DNA of 23,191 bases from a virus. A program made the translations under genes and the position numbers. Shown here piece by piece: positions 5,411 through 14,533 of the stretch (the first letter of the stretch is position 1; each line of letters begins with the position of its first letter). Location: IMG/VR virus record IMGVR_UViG_3300047362_000192, positions 1 through 23,191 of that record; one strand, written 5' to 3'. The notes below the pieces were generated by a model that saw nothing but the letters and a program-made list of their open reading frames with translations, was not told where the DNA came from and did no database searches.

Positions 5411-8400
5411 TTAAACCCAGTTGTAGTGAACTGAAGCCACTGCCGCACCGGCTGAAGGAGCCACTGCGTTATCACTTGCGTCAAAGAATGCTAACGTTAC
5501 CGCCGCATTTTTTGTAAGTGCTATGTCGCCATCTAGTTCTATAATATAGTTACCTACTGTAGCCGCATCTGCGTCTGCTTTAGCAACAAGTGTACTACCT
5601 GAACCAGCATTTTCTTTAATAGTAATGTAATTAATACTGTTACCACTAAATGCTGTGCTGACTTTGATTACTATCTTTTCTGCATAATATGTTCTGCTAG
5701 AAACGTTAGGGACAGTACCAATTGAAGCCGTTGTTGCTCCACTTGTTATTGCCGCTCTTAGTAATAGTCCGTCACCACCATTGTTTTCAACATAGTCAAC
5801 AACTGCCGCTGAAGTTGGAATAGTAGTATCATTATCGTTATTACTAATTCCGTCTGCTTCATCAACAAATTTAGTAACAGCAATGCTCTCACCTGAATCT
5901 GTTAATGTACCAAAACTTACAGCACCACTAATTGTAGCACTTGTACCAATGAATCCAGCCGCTTCAAAATCAGTTGCCGCTAGTGTTAAATCACCAGCAG
6001 TTGATCCGTCTGCAGTTGTAGTCGCCGCTACAAATCTATCAACGTTTTGATCCCATCCTAAGAAACCGTTGTTACCATCTGTTCCTCTTTCATATATGTG
6101 ACCAATGTCATTAGGGTTAGCACCAGTTAATCCACTTTGTAGTGTAATTAAGGTGTCAGTTATAGTTGTGTTAGTTGAATTAACACTAGTTTGTGTACCA
6201 CTAACTGTTAAGTTACCACCAACTGTTACATCACCTGATGTAGCAATAGTTGTAACACCTGTTAATGCACCACTGTTAATACTTGCTACGCCATCAGTTA
6301 ATGTACCTGCTGATACTTGTCCTGAGAAAGTACCTGCTGTCATTCCTGATAATGTTGCGTCTAGGTTTACTGTTAATGTGTTACTTGAACCTGCAGTAGT
6401 AATGTTAGTACCACCTGCGATGTCAAGGACTTCACTGTCAAGATCAATACTTAATGCACCACCTGAGTCGCCTTGGAAGTCCAAGTCGGCCGCTGTTGCT
6501 ACTGAGTCAACGTATGCTTTAACAGATTGCTGTGTTGGGATAAGTGTAGCACTATCTGATGCCATGTTATCTTCATCTACAAAACCTGTAGCAGTAATTG
6601 AACCGTCGCTTAGTGAACCAAATTGTACAGTTCCTGAAGCAGTAACGTTTGTTACTCCTGTTAGGGCACCTGAGTTGATACTTGCTACACCATCACTTAA
6701 TGTTGTTGCAGTTAAACTTGTTAAGCCACTTACTGAACTTGCTAGTCCAACAGCAATAGTATTATTACTAACTGTTGTTGTAGTTTCGTTTGAAGTACCT
6801 ATAAAGTTTAATGTATCAGTTCCTACTCTTACAACGTCATCTGAACCACTGTCAGCACCGATTGTTAAATCTGAGCTAATAGCCGCTGTTCCGGCCGCTG
6901 TTAAACGTCCTTGTGCGTCAACTGTAAAAGTTGGAATTGCTGTTGCACTACCATATGAACCTGCACTAACGGCAGTATCGTCAAGGTTTACAGTTAAAGT
7001 ATCAGTAGCCGTAGTTACTGTTGTTATTCCTGTTCCACCTGCGATGTCAACTGTGTCTCCACCGTCAACTGTTTGCGTACCACTATCACCTGTTAATGTC
7101 CAAGAAGTAGAGATAGAGGCTGTAGAGGCTCCTGTAATCCTACCTTGAGCATCAATTGCCAATACTGGAATTGCTGTACTACTACCATAGTTACCAGCCG
7201 ATACTGCTGTATCGTCTAGGCTCACAGTTAAAGTTTGTCCTGAACCGACTGTTGAAAGTCCTGTTCCACCAGCAATGTCTAGCACTTGTGAATCAAGGTC
7301 TACACTCAATGCACCACCTGAATCTCCTTGGAAATCTAGGTCTTGTGCAGTAATTTGAGCATCAACGTATGCTTTTACTGATTGCTGTGTAGGTATTTTA
7401 GTTGCAGAGTTTGAGGACATATTGTCTTCATCTGCAAATGTTACACCTGAGATTGTTCCATCACTAAATGATGTACCTTCTACTGCACCAAATTTAACAG
7501 CACCTGCACTACCAGTAATTACTGATGAGTTGTCTGTTGCATCTGGAATATATGTAAATACGCCTGTACCTTCGTCCATACCAAAGAAACCAGTTTTTGC
7601 TGATCCATCGTTATGTAGATAAGTAACACCTCTGTCTAAGTTATCGTTAGTATTTGAACCTACTTGGAAAAGTGGGTCTGCAATAGTAACAACTGTAGAA
7701 TCTGTAGTTGTTTGCGTACCTGTAACTGTTAAGTTACCGTTAATTGTAACTGTAGCCGCTGTAATGTCATCTGATAAGAAACTACCAGTAACACTTAGGT
7801 TATTACCTATTGTTACGTCGTTAGGTAAACCTAAAGTTACTTTAACGTCTGTTCCGTCTTTAGTAACTGCTGTTTCTATTTCATTTGCTGTACCCAAGAA
7901 CTGTAAATCATCTGCTGATAAATCTACGTTTTGTGTTCCTGAATCACCGTCTACTGTTAATGCTGTTACGATACTTGCTGTAGTTACTGCTGTAACTAAA
8001 CCTTTAGCATTAACTGTAACAACTGGAATGGCAGATGCTCCACCAAATGTTCCAACGTTACTGTTTACTGTTGCTAAAGTACCAGCACCTGTTACATTAC
8101 CTGTACCATCAAACGCCGCTGATGTCCATGTCATGTCACCTGTCATACCGATTGTTCTACCGGTTGCTAGTGCTGTTGCTGTATCTGAATTTCCTGTTAA
8201 GTCACCGGTAAATCCACCGGTTGCTTGAATTGTTGTTCCTGTGATCGCCGCCGCAGAGTTGGCTCCAATAATAGTACCATCAATGGCACCGCCATCAATG
8301 TTTACTGAATTACTGGCCTGTACTGCTAAGTTACCAAGTCCTAAAGCCGTTCTTGCGTCAGAGGCCGATGTTGCACCTGTACCACCATTTGCAATTGGTA

Positions 8401-8704
8401 ATGTACCACTTACATCTGCTGTTAGGGAAATCGATCCTGCCGACATAGTTCCGCTAGAAACTTTAATAACACCTGACGAACTACTGAAATCTTGTCCTGT
8501 ACCACCGTATTGACTACTGATTGCACTACCATTCCAGGCTCCCGCCGTAACCGTTCCTAATCTTAAATCTTCAAGAGTAGATCCGTTACTTTGAGTTAGG
8601 TCAAATCTTCCGTTACCTGCGTCGTAAATTAAACGTCCGCCTGATTTGCCCATTTGTACATCAGCCGCTATACCTTTGATACCAAAGTTTTTAATATCAG
8701 CCAT
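5411..8704 (-). CDS. giant repetitive virion structural / fibre protein, 1097 aa
   Basis: Rich in Gly, Thr, Ser, Ala and Asp with no enzymatic motif. Typical fibre features: QYGGTGQD near the start and GGTGATSASDARTALGLGNLA near residues 107-127. Repeats: a ~59-residue unit from DEDNM through IPTQQSVKAYVD and DLDFQGDSGGAL to LDIAGGT occurs twice (DNA 7262-7438 and 6409-6584), a DGVASINSGALTGVT unit twice, and NYGSSTAIP..IDAQGR-type units several times. Two blocks (TTTDSTVVTIADPLFQVGS... and SVNSTNTTITDTLITLQSG... with GFFG/GFLG) resemble a domain of cyanophage virion proteins. It probably forms a trimeric appendage; receptor binding is inference. Late promoter at 8775; SD TTAGGAG before ATG 8704; strong terminator after it. 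Confidence 0.85.
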   Translation of the reverse strand: MADIKNFGIKGIAADVQMGKSGGRLIYDAGNGRFDLTQSNGSTLEDLRLGTVTAGAWNGSAISSQYGGTGQDFSSSSGVIKVSSGTMSAGSISLTADVSGTLPIANGGTGATSASDARTALGLGNLAVQASNSVNIDGGAIDGTIIGANSAAAITGTTIQATGGFTGDLTGNSDTATALATGRTIGMTGDMTWTSAAFDGTGNVTGAGTLATVNSNVGTFGGASAIPVVTVNAKGLVTAVTTASIVTALTVDGDSGTQNVDLSADDLQFLGTANEIETAVTKDGTDVKVTLGLPNDVTIGNNLSVTGSFLSDDITAATVTINGNLTVTGTQTTTDSTVVTIADPLFQVGSNTNDNLDRGVTYLHNDGSAKTGFFGMDEGTGVFTYIPDATDNSSVITGSAGAVKFGAVEGTSFSDGTISGVTFADEDNMSSNSATKIPTQQSVKAYVDAQITAQDLDFQGDSGGALSVDLDSQVLDIAGGTGLSTVGSGQTLTVSLDDTAVSAGNYGSSTAIPVLAIDAQGRITGASTASISTSWTLTGDSGTQTVDGGDTVDIAGGTGITTVTTATDTLTVNLDDTAVSAGSYGSATAIPTFTVDAQGRLTAAGTAAISSDLTIGADSGSDDVVRVGTDTLNFIGTSNETTTTVSNNTIAVGLASSVSGLTSLTATTLSDGVASINSGALTGVTNVTASGTVQFGSLSDGSITATGFVDEDNMASDSATLIPTQQSVKAYVDSVATAADLDFQGDSGGALSIDLDSEVLDIAGGTNITTAGSSNTLTVNLDATLSGMTAGTFSGQVSAGTLTDGVASINSGALTGVTTIATSGDVTVGGNLTVSGTQTSVNSTNTTITDTLITLQSGLTGANPNDIGHIYERGTDGNNGFLGWDQNVDRFVAATTTADGSTAGDLTLAATDFEAAGFIGTSATISGAVSFGTLTDSGESIAVTKFVDEADGISNNDNDTTIPTSAAVVDYVENNGGDGLLLRAAITSGATTASIGTVPNVSSRTYYAEKIVIKVSTAFSGNSINYITIKENAGSGSTLVAKADADAATVGNYIIELDGDIALTKNAAVTLAFFDASDNAVAPSAGAAVASVHYNWV
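6409..7438 (-). repeat. internal duplicated unit in the fibre gene (two ~176-bp copies)
   Basis: Copy A at 7262-7438 and copy B at 6409-6584 encode nearly the same block (IPTQQSVKAYVD, DLDFQGDSGGALS, DLDS.VLDIAGGT). A second pair of about 47 bp lies at 6258-6304 and 6658-6704 (GVASINSGALTGVT). The copies differ mostly at third positions and a few residues, so they are an old duplication kept in frame. Confidence 0.8.
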
Positions 8705-8735
8705 GTTGTATCTCCTAATACTTAATGTTCTAATT

Positions 8736-8770
8736 CGTTATCGATAACGTTTCGCTTTCGCTGAACGTTA
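8736..8770 (-). promoter_or_regulatory. palindromic, alternatively folding leader of the fibre mRNA
   Basis: Three copies of CGTTA/TAACG occur within 35 bp. A perfect 14-bp palindrome CGTTATCGATAACG (8736-8749) overlaps a 7-bp inverted repeat TAACGTT (8745-8751) / AACGTTA (8764-8770). The two hairpins share one arm, so they exclude each other. The late promoter places the RNA 5' end near 8769, so the second hairpin would be at the very 5' end of the mRNA. Confidence 0.55.
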
Positions 8771-8774
8771 GTAG

Positions 8775-8782
8775 TATTTATC
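8775..8782 (-). promoter_or_regulatory. late promoter GATAAATA for the 1097-aa fibre gene
   Basis: Exact GATAAATA on the minus strand, 70 nt before ATG 8704 and 17 nt after the stop of the upstream structural gene. Expected start near 8769. Confidence 0.75.
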
Positions 8783-8799
8783 TTATTTGGGAGTTTTTA

Positions 8800-10806
8800 T
8801 TATACGTAGGTAAGTTTTACAGTTACGTTTCCAGCACTGGCATTGTAATGATTACAACGTGCTCGTATAAGTTGATCTTGAGTTTCTGATGCAGGGTAAA
8901 CGTATTCTGGATTAACTATATACGCACCTGTTTCAGTTAGATCGTTATTAGGACTGTCACAATATGCATCAGGATCTGCTACAGTTCCAACTTCAATATT
9001 TGGCGAACCACCTGAGTGTCCTGTAAATTGTGTATGTACATCGACACTGATACTTTGTATTTTTCTGCCAGGAGATATGTTACCCATATTAGTAGTTGTA
9101 CTTGTTCCAAATCCTCCAACAGGCATTGTAAATGTGACTGTTAATGTTTTAGCATCTACAGTTGAGCTGTCTTGGTCTGATATTTGTACCCATGCACTTC
9201 CGTCATACATGTATAGTCCCCATTCGCCATCACCTTTGTTAGTAACGTATGCTTGGTCGCCTGCCATGGCGGCTAAAGAATCTCTAGCAGTAATAGTTGC
9301 AACAAGTGTTGTACCACCTGTTCTAATACCCTGCTCTATGTTCATTGCTAGTGGGAACATACCAGTATGTCCACTTGATATACCAGTATTATTTCTAAAA
9401 TGCTCTGTACTTTCGAAAATGTCTATTGGACCACCGTCTGATCTTGTGAGCTGTAATTTGTTTGTGCCTGGGCTTGGATTACTTAATGACATACCTGTTA
9501 AACTACTGCCTCCTGCAAATGGATTACCATTTGTATCTGAACTAACATTAGTAATAGTAATTGCATTACCGTTTACTTCTGAAAGTGTGAGTACAGTTGG
9601 TGTTGCTGTTACAGTTAGGTTAGCAATATTGGCCGCATTAATATCTATTGCCATGTCTTCAGGTGTTGATACACCTGCGTACTGTGATCCTGCTGTTGTA
9701 AAACTAACTTGGGTATCTCCTGAACCTGAATTAATATTAGCACTAAAGTTTACATACCCACCTGTTAGTCCATATATAGCAGTACTTGAATCACTAGTTA
9801 TAGTGTTAGGGGTTGCTACTGATGAAGCAACAACAAATGTATTTGAAACTGCATTTATTTGACCTACCATTAATGATAAAGTAGCATTTGCTCCACTATT
9901 AGTGAACTGTACTGTTTTGCTATTAAGGGTAATAGTATGATCATGTGGAACACTAGGATCTGCCGCTGTTCCTGTTAATACAGTAGGCATAGCATCTTGT
10001 ATTTTTAAAAATGCAATTTTACCTGTGTCTGTTGTTGACATTGCACCTGTACTACTTACATAAACATAGTCGCCTTGATTACCTGGTATTGTAGGGTCAA
10101 AATCTATAATTTGGTTGTTAGGTAATATCATAAACTGATTAGGTCCAGGTCCTGGTTCAGTTACAACACCTATCATTCTTGCCATTGTAGCCGTATTTGC
10201 TTTTGAGAAACCTGTACTACTTACAGAAACAATATCCCCTTTAGCAAATCCATGAGCTGTTTGTTCTAATACATAGTTAGTTTGTGGGTTTAAATATTCA
10301 AATCTACTTGCTAGTGTTGGATAAAAAGAAGAAGATACTGATGTTGGTAAGGGGTCTAACATTGGAATACCTTTCTCATTAAGTGAGAAAATAACTCCTG
10401 AACCGTTACTAGGAGCACCATTACCATTACTTGCTCTAAATGTATTATACCTTAACCAGTCTTCAACTATACAAGTTACTGATGTTGCAGTTTTTGATGA
10501 TATAGAAATTATCTTCCAGCAGTCTCCACTACTTGCTACTGCTATCCAATCGCCAACAACTACGTCTAATCCGTTGTATTTAAAATCGTCTCGTGTTAAA
10601 TGAGAACCATGTAACTGCTGAGTTACACTAAATGTAATTTCCCATCTGTAATATTTTTTAGTGCCTTTATCTGAGGACCATAAGTCTCCAGAGCCGTTTG
10701 CATGATCCCAATAAGCATGGCCATAAATTGAAGAAATACTTGTTTCAAGTACCTTGTTAGGTACGTTAAGCTCTATTTGGGAGGATTTATAGTTACTTAA
10801 TGCCAT
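8800..10806 (-). CDS. virion structural / tail-fibre-associated protein, 668 aa
   Basis: Rich in Ser, Thr, Gly and Asn, with predicted beta structure and no enzymatic motif. Around residues 520-550 it has DQAYVTNKGDGEWGLYMYDGSAWVQISDQDS, a short carbohydrate- or fibre-type motif often seen in tail proteins. The N-terminus (YGHAYWDHANGSGDLWSSDKGTK) has conserved aromatic residues of unknown role. It starts 9 nt after the upstream fibre gene (SD AAGGATAA), has no promoter box of its own, and is probably read from the late promoter at 14071. A structural role is inferred from composition and its place between two fibre genes. Confidence 0.75.
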   Translation of the reverse strand: MALSNYKSSQIELNVPNKVLETSISSIYGHAYWDHANGSGDLWSSDKGTKKYYRWEITFSVTQQLHGSHLTRDDFKYNGLDVVVGDWIAVASSGDCWKIISISSKTATSVTCIVEDWLRYNTFRASNGNGAPSNGSGVIFSLNEKGIPMLDPLPTSVSSSFYPTLASRFEYLNPQTNYVLEQTAHGFAKGDIVSVSSTGFSKANTATMARMIGVVTEPGPGPNQFMILPNNQIIDFDPTIPGNQGDYVYVSSTGAMSTTDTGKIAFLKIQDAMPTVLTGTAADPSVPHDHTITLNSKTVQFTNSGANATLSLMVGQINAVSNTFVVASSVATPNTITSDSSTAIYGLTGGYVNFSANINSGSGDTQVSFTTAGSQYAGVSTPEDMAIDINAANIANLTVTATPTVLTLSEVNGNAITITNVSSDTNGNPFAGGSSLTGMSLSNPSPGTNKLQLTRSDGGPIDIFESTEHFRNNTGISSGHTGMFPLAMNIEQGIRTGGTTLVATITARDSLAAMAGDQAYVTNKGDGEWGLYMYDGSAWVQISDQDSSTVDAKTLTVTFTMPVGGFGTSTTTNMGNISPGRKIQSISVDVHTQFTGHSGGSPNIEVGTVADPDAYCDSPNNDLTETGAYIVNPEYVYPASETQDQLIRARCNHYNASAGNVTVKLTYV

Positions 10807-10815
10807 AACTTATCC

Positions 10816-13800
10816 TTAATCGTATATCACAAATTGTATCCAGGCATGGGTTGTAGTACCAAATCCACCTCTAGCCGCACCTGTTTCTGTTTCTCTTAAT
10901 CTTAATTTTAAGGAAATACTTGATGAGCCACTAAACAATGTAGGTGAACCACTAGAACCACCACCTGCTATTTCTCTTAAAGCCATTGTAGTTTCTAAAG
11001 GTACTGCATAATATTTGTTATTAGTATGATCGTAACCATATATCATTATACTTGCTGGTGGATAATTTATTGAGCTATCAAAATTAATAGTAACATCTCC
11101 ACCAGTTGCACTATCAATATTAACACTACTAATTAAACTTGTTTTGTCTGATGTGCCTGATAAATTTCCATTACTTGCGTAACTGAGTTTAAATCTTTGT
11201 ATAGGTACACCACCGCCACCGCCACCACCAACAGTATTATCAGTTGCTGGTGCCCATGCACTTCCATTCCATTTTAGAACTTGTCCACTGCTTGGACTTG
11301 ATGCTGATACATCTGTTAACCCATTTAGTGTTGTGGCTCCACCGCCACCACCTGCTAACAATGATGTTAAGTCTACATTACCACTTTGGCCTGTTAAACT
11401 AATAACGTTGCCACTTATGGATAATACTTGACTATCTGTTTCTGATTTTAAATATGGCGCCAATGTTGATGTTAGATCAACATTACCTGATTGTCCAGAT
11501 AAACTAATTACGTTACCTGAAATTGTTAAATCTTGAGCGTCAGTATCTGTTTTACTGTATGGTGCCAACATAGTAGTTAAATCTACTGTGTCGTTGTTAC
11601 CACTAATTGTAATAACATTACCTGAAACACTTAATGTTTGGTCTACTGCACCTGCGGCTCCATCGGCTCCATCTGATCCATTTGATCCTGCCGGTCCTTG
11701 TGGGCCAGTTGCACCTGTTGGCCCTGCTGGTCCAGTTGCACCTGTGGCACCTACGGCACCTAGTACATTACCTGCATTTACAGTTGAACTATCTGCTAAA
11801 GTTATAACTAAATCGCCTGAGCCAGTTACAGTTGCTGAACTTACACCGGCATTACCATCGCCTTGTATACCTTGTATACCTTGAGCACCTTGAACGCCTT
11901 GAACACCTTGTGGACCCTGAGCACCTGTATCACCTTGTACCCCCTGAGGACCTGCAACACTACCAACATCTTGTGTTGATGTGTTACTGTATGTTAATAA
12001 TAAATTTCCACCACTTACAGTTGCGGTAGTTACACCATTACCTGTAGCACCTTGAGGACCTGTAGCACCTTGAGAACCAGTTGGTCCTTGAGCACCTAGT
12101 CCTGAAAGATCTAAAGTTGTGCCATCGTATGTAAAGTTACTGCCACTTAATGATATAACCGGTCTTGTCTGTAAGTCGCTGTATGTACCAGTAAATGCTA
12201 CGGTACTTAATTCTGTATTACTGTTGTTTAATGCATTGGCTACTTCTGCCAAACTGTCTAAGTTTACATTAGCACCGCCTATTAATGTGTTGACTTCTGC
12301 GTCAACATAGGCTTTCATATTTGTATTTGCTGTTGCTACATCTGTAGATGTTGGTATTTTATTCCAACTACCACTGTGTGCAAAGTACATGGCACCGTCG
12401 GCATGTGAGTGTGCAATAGCACCATGGTATGTTGATGCATTAGGGAAATCATTTTGGTTTGCATATAAGAACTGTGTCTTACCTAAATCTACAGTACTTG
12501 AGCTTCCGCTAATTGTTAATATATTTGCACTAACACTTAATGTTTGTTCTAATGATGATAGGGTTACCATATTACCATTAGTAATTGATAACTGCTTATT
12601 ACTTGAGTTCCAACTTAATGCTTGTGAGTCACCATCATTTACCCAGGCATAGTCACTTCCGTTCCAACTTAATACCTGATTAGTACTTGCTTGGCTTCTA
12701 TTTAAATGTGCATCTACACCTGCATTGTCTATTCCGCCACCTGCACCTGAAAGGGCAGTTGTTAAGTCAACACTACCGCCATTAACTAAACTAATGACAT
12801 TACCTGATATACTTAAATCTTGTGTATCAGTATTTGTTGCTTTATTAGTCCAGGCATAATCACTTCCGTTCCAAGTCAATACTTGACCTAAACTTGCACT
12901 ATTTTTATTTAAGTGAGCATCTACATCTGAAGTATTAAGGCTACCTGAAATGACTGGTGGTGTAAATGTAAACGTGCCGTTATTATCATATGTTAAACTT
13001 CCACTACCACTTGCACTTGCTGTATTTACAGTAAAGTCTGTTAAAGATACATTACTGCTACCGCCACCGCCACCGCCACTATTATCTGCAGGTTCAAATT
13101 TTGCTGTGGAATTATTCCATGCTAAAACTTGTCCATTTGTAATACCACCTGCATTAACATCACTAAAGTTGAGAATGCTCATTGCCTGTGCGGCCGCTAC
13201 ACTATTAAGTCCAAATGTAATTGTATCTGAATTGGCTGACGTTGTAATATTTACGCCTGTTCCTGATACGAGATTTAAGTCATCTTCTAATTTTTCTGCA
13301 CTAACAGTTGTTTGTCCTGAAACATTAATGTTAGCAAAGCCTAAACTTGCATTACCTGAACCGCCACTTCCACTTACTGCTACAGTATCTACTGAACTTA
13401 TTCTACCATAAGTATCAACTGTTATACGTGGAGCATGGGTTGTATTACCATATACACCTGCTGTAACACCAGTTGCTACTAGATTTAATACTGAGTTTGC
13501 TTTGTTGCCTGTACCACCAGTAACAGTAATCTGTCCTGATGTTCCAGCAATACTGTTTATATAGTCTGCTGTAAGGCTAGATGCCGCTGTTACTGTAATT
13601 TCAGTTGGTGTGACACCTGTAATTTGTCCTTTACTGTTTACTGTTATTACTGGTGTATGGGTTGCGTTACCATGAACTGCCGCAACATTTGATGCATCTG
13701 CCACATCGGCAATGTAAACACCATCAGCATTAGCAAGTAAACCACCGCCTGAACCTGCGGTAACATTTAAAGTTAATCCTGCTTTGTTAAGACCATTACC

Positions 13801-14037
13801 AGCACTATAAACATCTAAAGTTTGCGGACGGAATTTACCACTTGCTGTATAAACAAGTGTTTGTCCTACTTGAGGGGTATAAGCACCAGTAGTTTCAATA
13901 TCAGTCAGTGTATCTGTTGATATATCATATTGAGCAATTTCTAAATTGCCTGTTGGTCTTACTCGTAAAAACTTACCAGCATTTAAAGTGGTAATGTCTA
14001 CGTCGCTTAATGTTATAAATGTATTTGCAAATGACAT
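10816..14037 (-). CDS. tail fibre with collagen-like segments, 1073 aa
   Basis: Large fibre-type protein. The N-terminus begins MSFANTFITLSDVD and then LNAGKFLRVRPTGNLEI. The middle holds repeated modules such as VDAHLN..A..GQVL.WNGSDYAW (twice) and QDL.ISGNVISL.GQSGNVDLTS (several). Three Gly-X-Y collagen-like blocks lie at about residues 647-668, 693-731 and 758-796; these form triple helices in known phage fibres, so the protein is probably a trimer. The C-terminus (from GVPIQRFKLSYASNG) is a compact beta domain, probably the distal tip or trimerisation knob. First gene of a two-gene late operon; SD TAGGACA before ATG 14037. Host-receptor binding is inference. Confidence 0.85.
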   Translation of the reverse strand: MSFANTFITLSDVDITTLNAGKFLRVRPTGNLEIAQYDISTDTLTDIETTGAYTPQVGQTLVYTASGKFRPQTLDVYSAGNGLNKAGLTLNVTAGSGGGLLANADGVYIADVADASNVAAVHGNATHTPVITVNSKGQITGVTPTEITVTAASSLTADYINSIAGTSGQITVTGGTGNKANSVLNLVATGVTAGVYGNTTHAPRITVDTYGRISSVDTVAVSGSGGSGNASLGFANINVSGQTTVSAEKLEDDLNLVSGTGVNITTSANSDTITFGLNSVAAAQAMSILNFSDVNAGGITNGQVLAWNNSTAKFEPADNSGGGGGGSSNVSLTDFTVNTASASGSGSLTYDNNGTFTFTPPVISGSLNTSDVDAHLNKNSASLGQVLTWNGSDYAWTNKATNTDTQDLSISGNVISLVNGGSVDLTTALSGAGGGIDNAGVDAHLNRSQASTNQVLSWNGSDYAWVNDGDSQALSWNSSNKQLSITNGNMVTLSSLEQTLSVSANILTISGSSSTVDLGKTQFLYANQNDFPNASTYHGAIAHSHADGAMYFAHSGSWNKIPTSTDVATANTNMKAYVDAEVNTLIGGANVNLDSLAEVANALNNSNTELSTVAFTGTYSDLQTRPVISLSGSNFTYDGTTLDLSGLGAQGPTGSQGATGPQGATGNGVTTATVSGGNLLLTYSNTSTQDVGSVAGPQGVQGDTGAQGPQGVQGVQGAQGIQGIQGDGNAGVSSATVTGSGDLVITLADSSTVNAGNVLGAVGATGATGPAGPTGATGPQGPAGSNGSDGADGAAGAVDQTLSVSGNVITISGNNDTVDLTTMLAPYSKTDTDAQDLTISGNVISLSGQSGNVDLTSTLAPYLKSETDSQVLSISGNVISLTGQSGNVDLTSLLAGGGGGATTLNGLTDVSASSPSSGQVLKWNGSAWAPATDNTVGGGGGGGVPIQRFKLSYASNGNLSGTSDKTSLISSVNIDSATGGDVTINFDSSINYPPASIMIYGYDHTNNKYYAVPLETTMALREIAGGGSSGSPTLFSGSSSISLKLRLRETETGAARGGFGTTTHAWIQFVIYD
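11648..12098 (-). repeat. collagen-like Gly-X-Y coding repeats (three blocks)
   Basis: Blocks at about 12033-12098, 11845-11959 and 11648-11763 encode GPTGSQGATGPQG, GVQGVQGAQGIQGIQG and GPAGPTGATGPQGPAG type repeats. On the plus strand the 9-bp periodicity shows as CACCTTGAA / ACCTTGTAT units. The block spacing is kept by short non-collagen linkers. Confidence 0.9.
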
Positions 14038-14070
14038 CCAATCTTGTCCTAATAATGTATTGTATTACAC

Positions 14071-14078
14071 TATTTATC
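14071..14078 (-). promoter_or_regulatory. late promoter GATAAATA for the collagen-like fibre operon
   Basis: Exact GATAAATA on the minus strand, 33 nt before ATG 14037, overlapping the 4 nt after the stop of the 138-aa gene. Confidence 0.75.
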
Positions 14079-14081
14079 AGA

Positions 14082-14498
14082 TTAGGCCGATAAAATTACT
14101 TTGCTTATAGATCCGTATGAGGTATCGTATGTAGTTCCGTCTCCAACGTGGGCTCTATCCATTCTGACTCTTAAATATGTAAAGTTTCCTCTGAATGTAT
14201 ATGCTTCTGCGCCGTCGCCTGGATTGTTACTATTGAACTGAACGTAACTTAGTCCTGCTGAAAACTCAGTTCCATTAGTTACTTCGGGTTTGATGCCGAA
14301 CCAGTCAGTTTCGGCAGGGTCTGTAGACAAAGTTGCCTCTACATGGAACCTGCCTATAAATTGATTGTAAACTGCTTGAATAGTATGCCAGCCATCAGAA
14401 TAGCCATAAAAGGAATCTCCTTTTACATTGTTACTAGTCTCACTCATCTTTGTACCAGTTGAGCCCAGTATGTTGACACTTCTTCTGTTTACAGCCAT
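14082..14498 (-). CDS. small virion-like protein, 138 aa
   Basis: Unknown function, probably a small beta-sandwich: DGWHTIQAVYNQFIGRFHVEATLSTDPAETDWF is followed by AYTFRGNFTYLRVRMDR, a pattern of paired strands with a 'test statistic-like' exposed loop and no catalytic residues. It lies between lysozyme and fibre genes with its own late promoter (14524) and SD AGAGGA before ATG 14498, so a virion role (neck, baseplate or fibre accessory) is likely. No homologue with known function recognised. Confidence 0.7.
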   Translation of the reverse strand: MAVNRRSVNILGSTGTKMSETSNNVKGDSFYGYSDGWHTIQAVYNQFIGRFHVEATLSTDPAETDWFGIKPEVTNGTEFSAGLSYVQFNSNNPGDGAEAYTFRGNFTYLRVRMDRAHVGDGTTYDTSYGSISKVILSA

Positions 14499-14523
14499 TA
14501 AAAAATCCTCTAAATAATAATAC

Positions 14524-14531
14524 TATTTATC
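14524..14531 (-). promoter_or_regulatory. late promoter GATAAATA for the 138-aa gene
   Basis: Exact GATAAATA on the minus strand, 25 nt before ATG 14498, just after the lysozyme stop (14534). Confidence 0.75.
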
Positions 14532-14533
14532 AC

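Noticed and set aside
6105-8513. Long plus-strand frames (up to 347 aa) across the 1097-aa fibre gene
   Set aside because: Val/Pro/Ser-rich shadows of Thr/Gly/Asp-rich minus-strand repeats; no ribosome sites or promoters, and the minus frame has clear protein motifs.
11840-11960. Possible CRISPR-like direct repeats on the plus strand (CACCTTGAA units)
   Set aside because: Nine-base units in frame with Gly-X-Y coding; no spacers or cas genes.
9077-13411. Plus-strand frames opposite the 668-aa and 1073-aa genes
   Set aside because: Composition shadows of the fibre repeats, for example the Pro-rich 98-aa frame opposite the collagen blocks.
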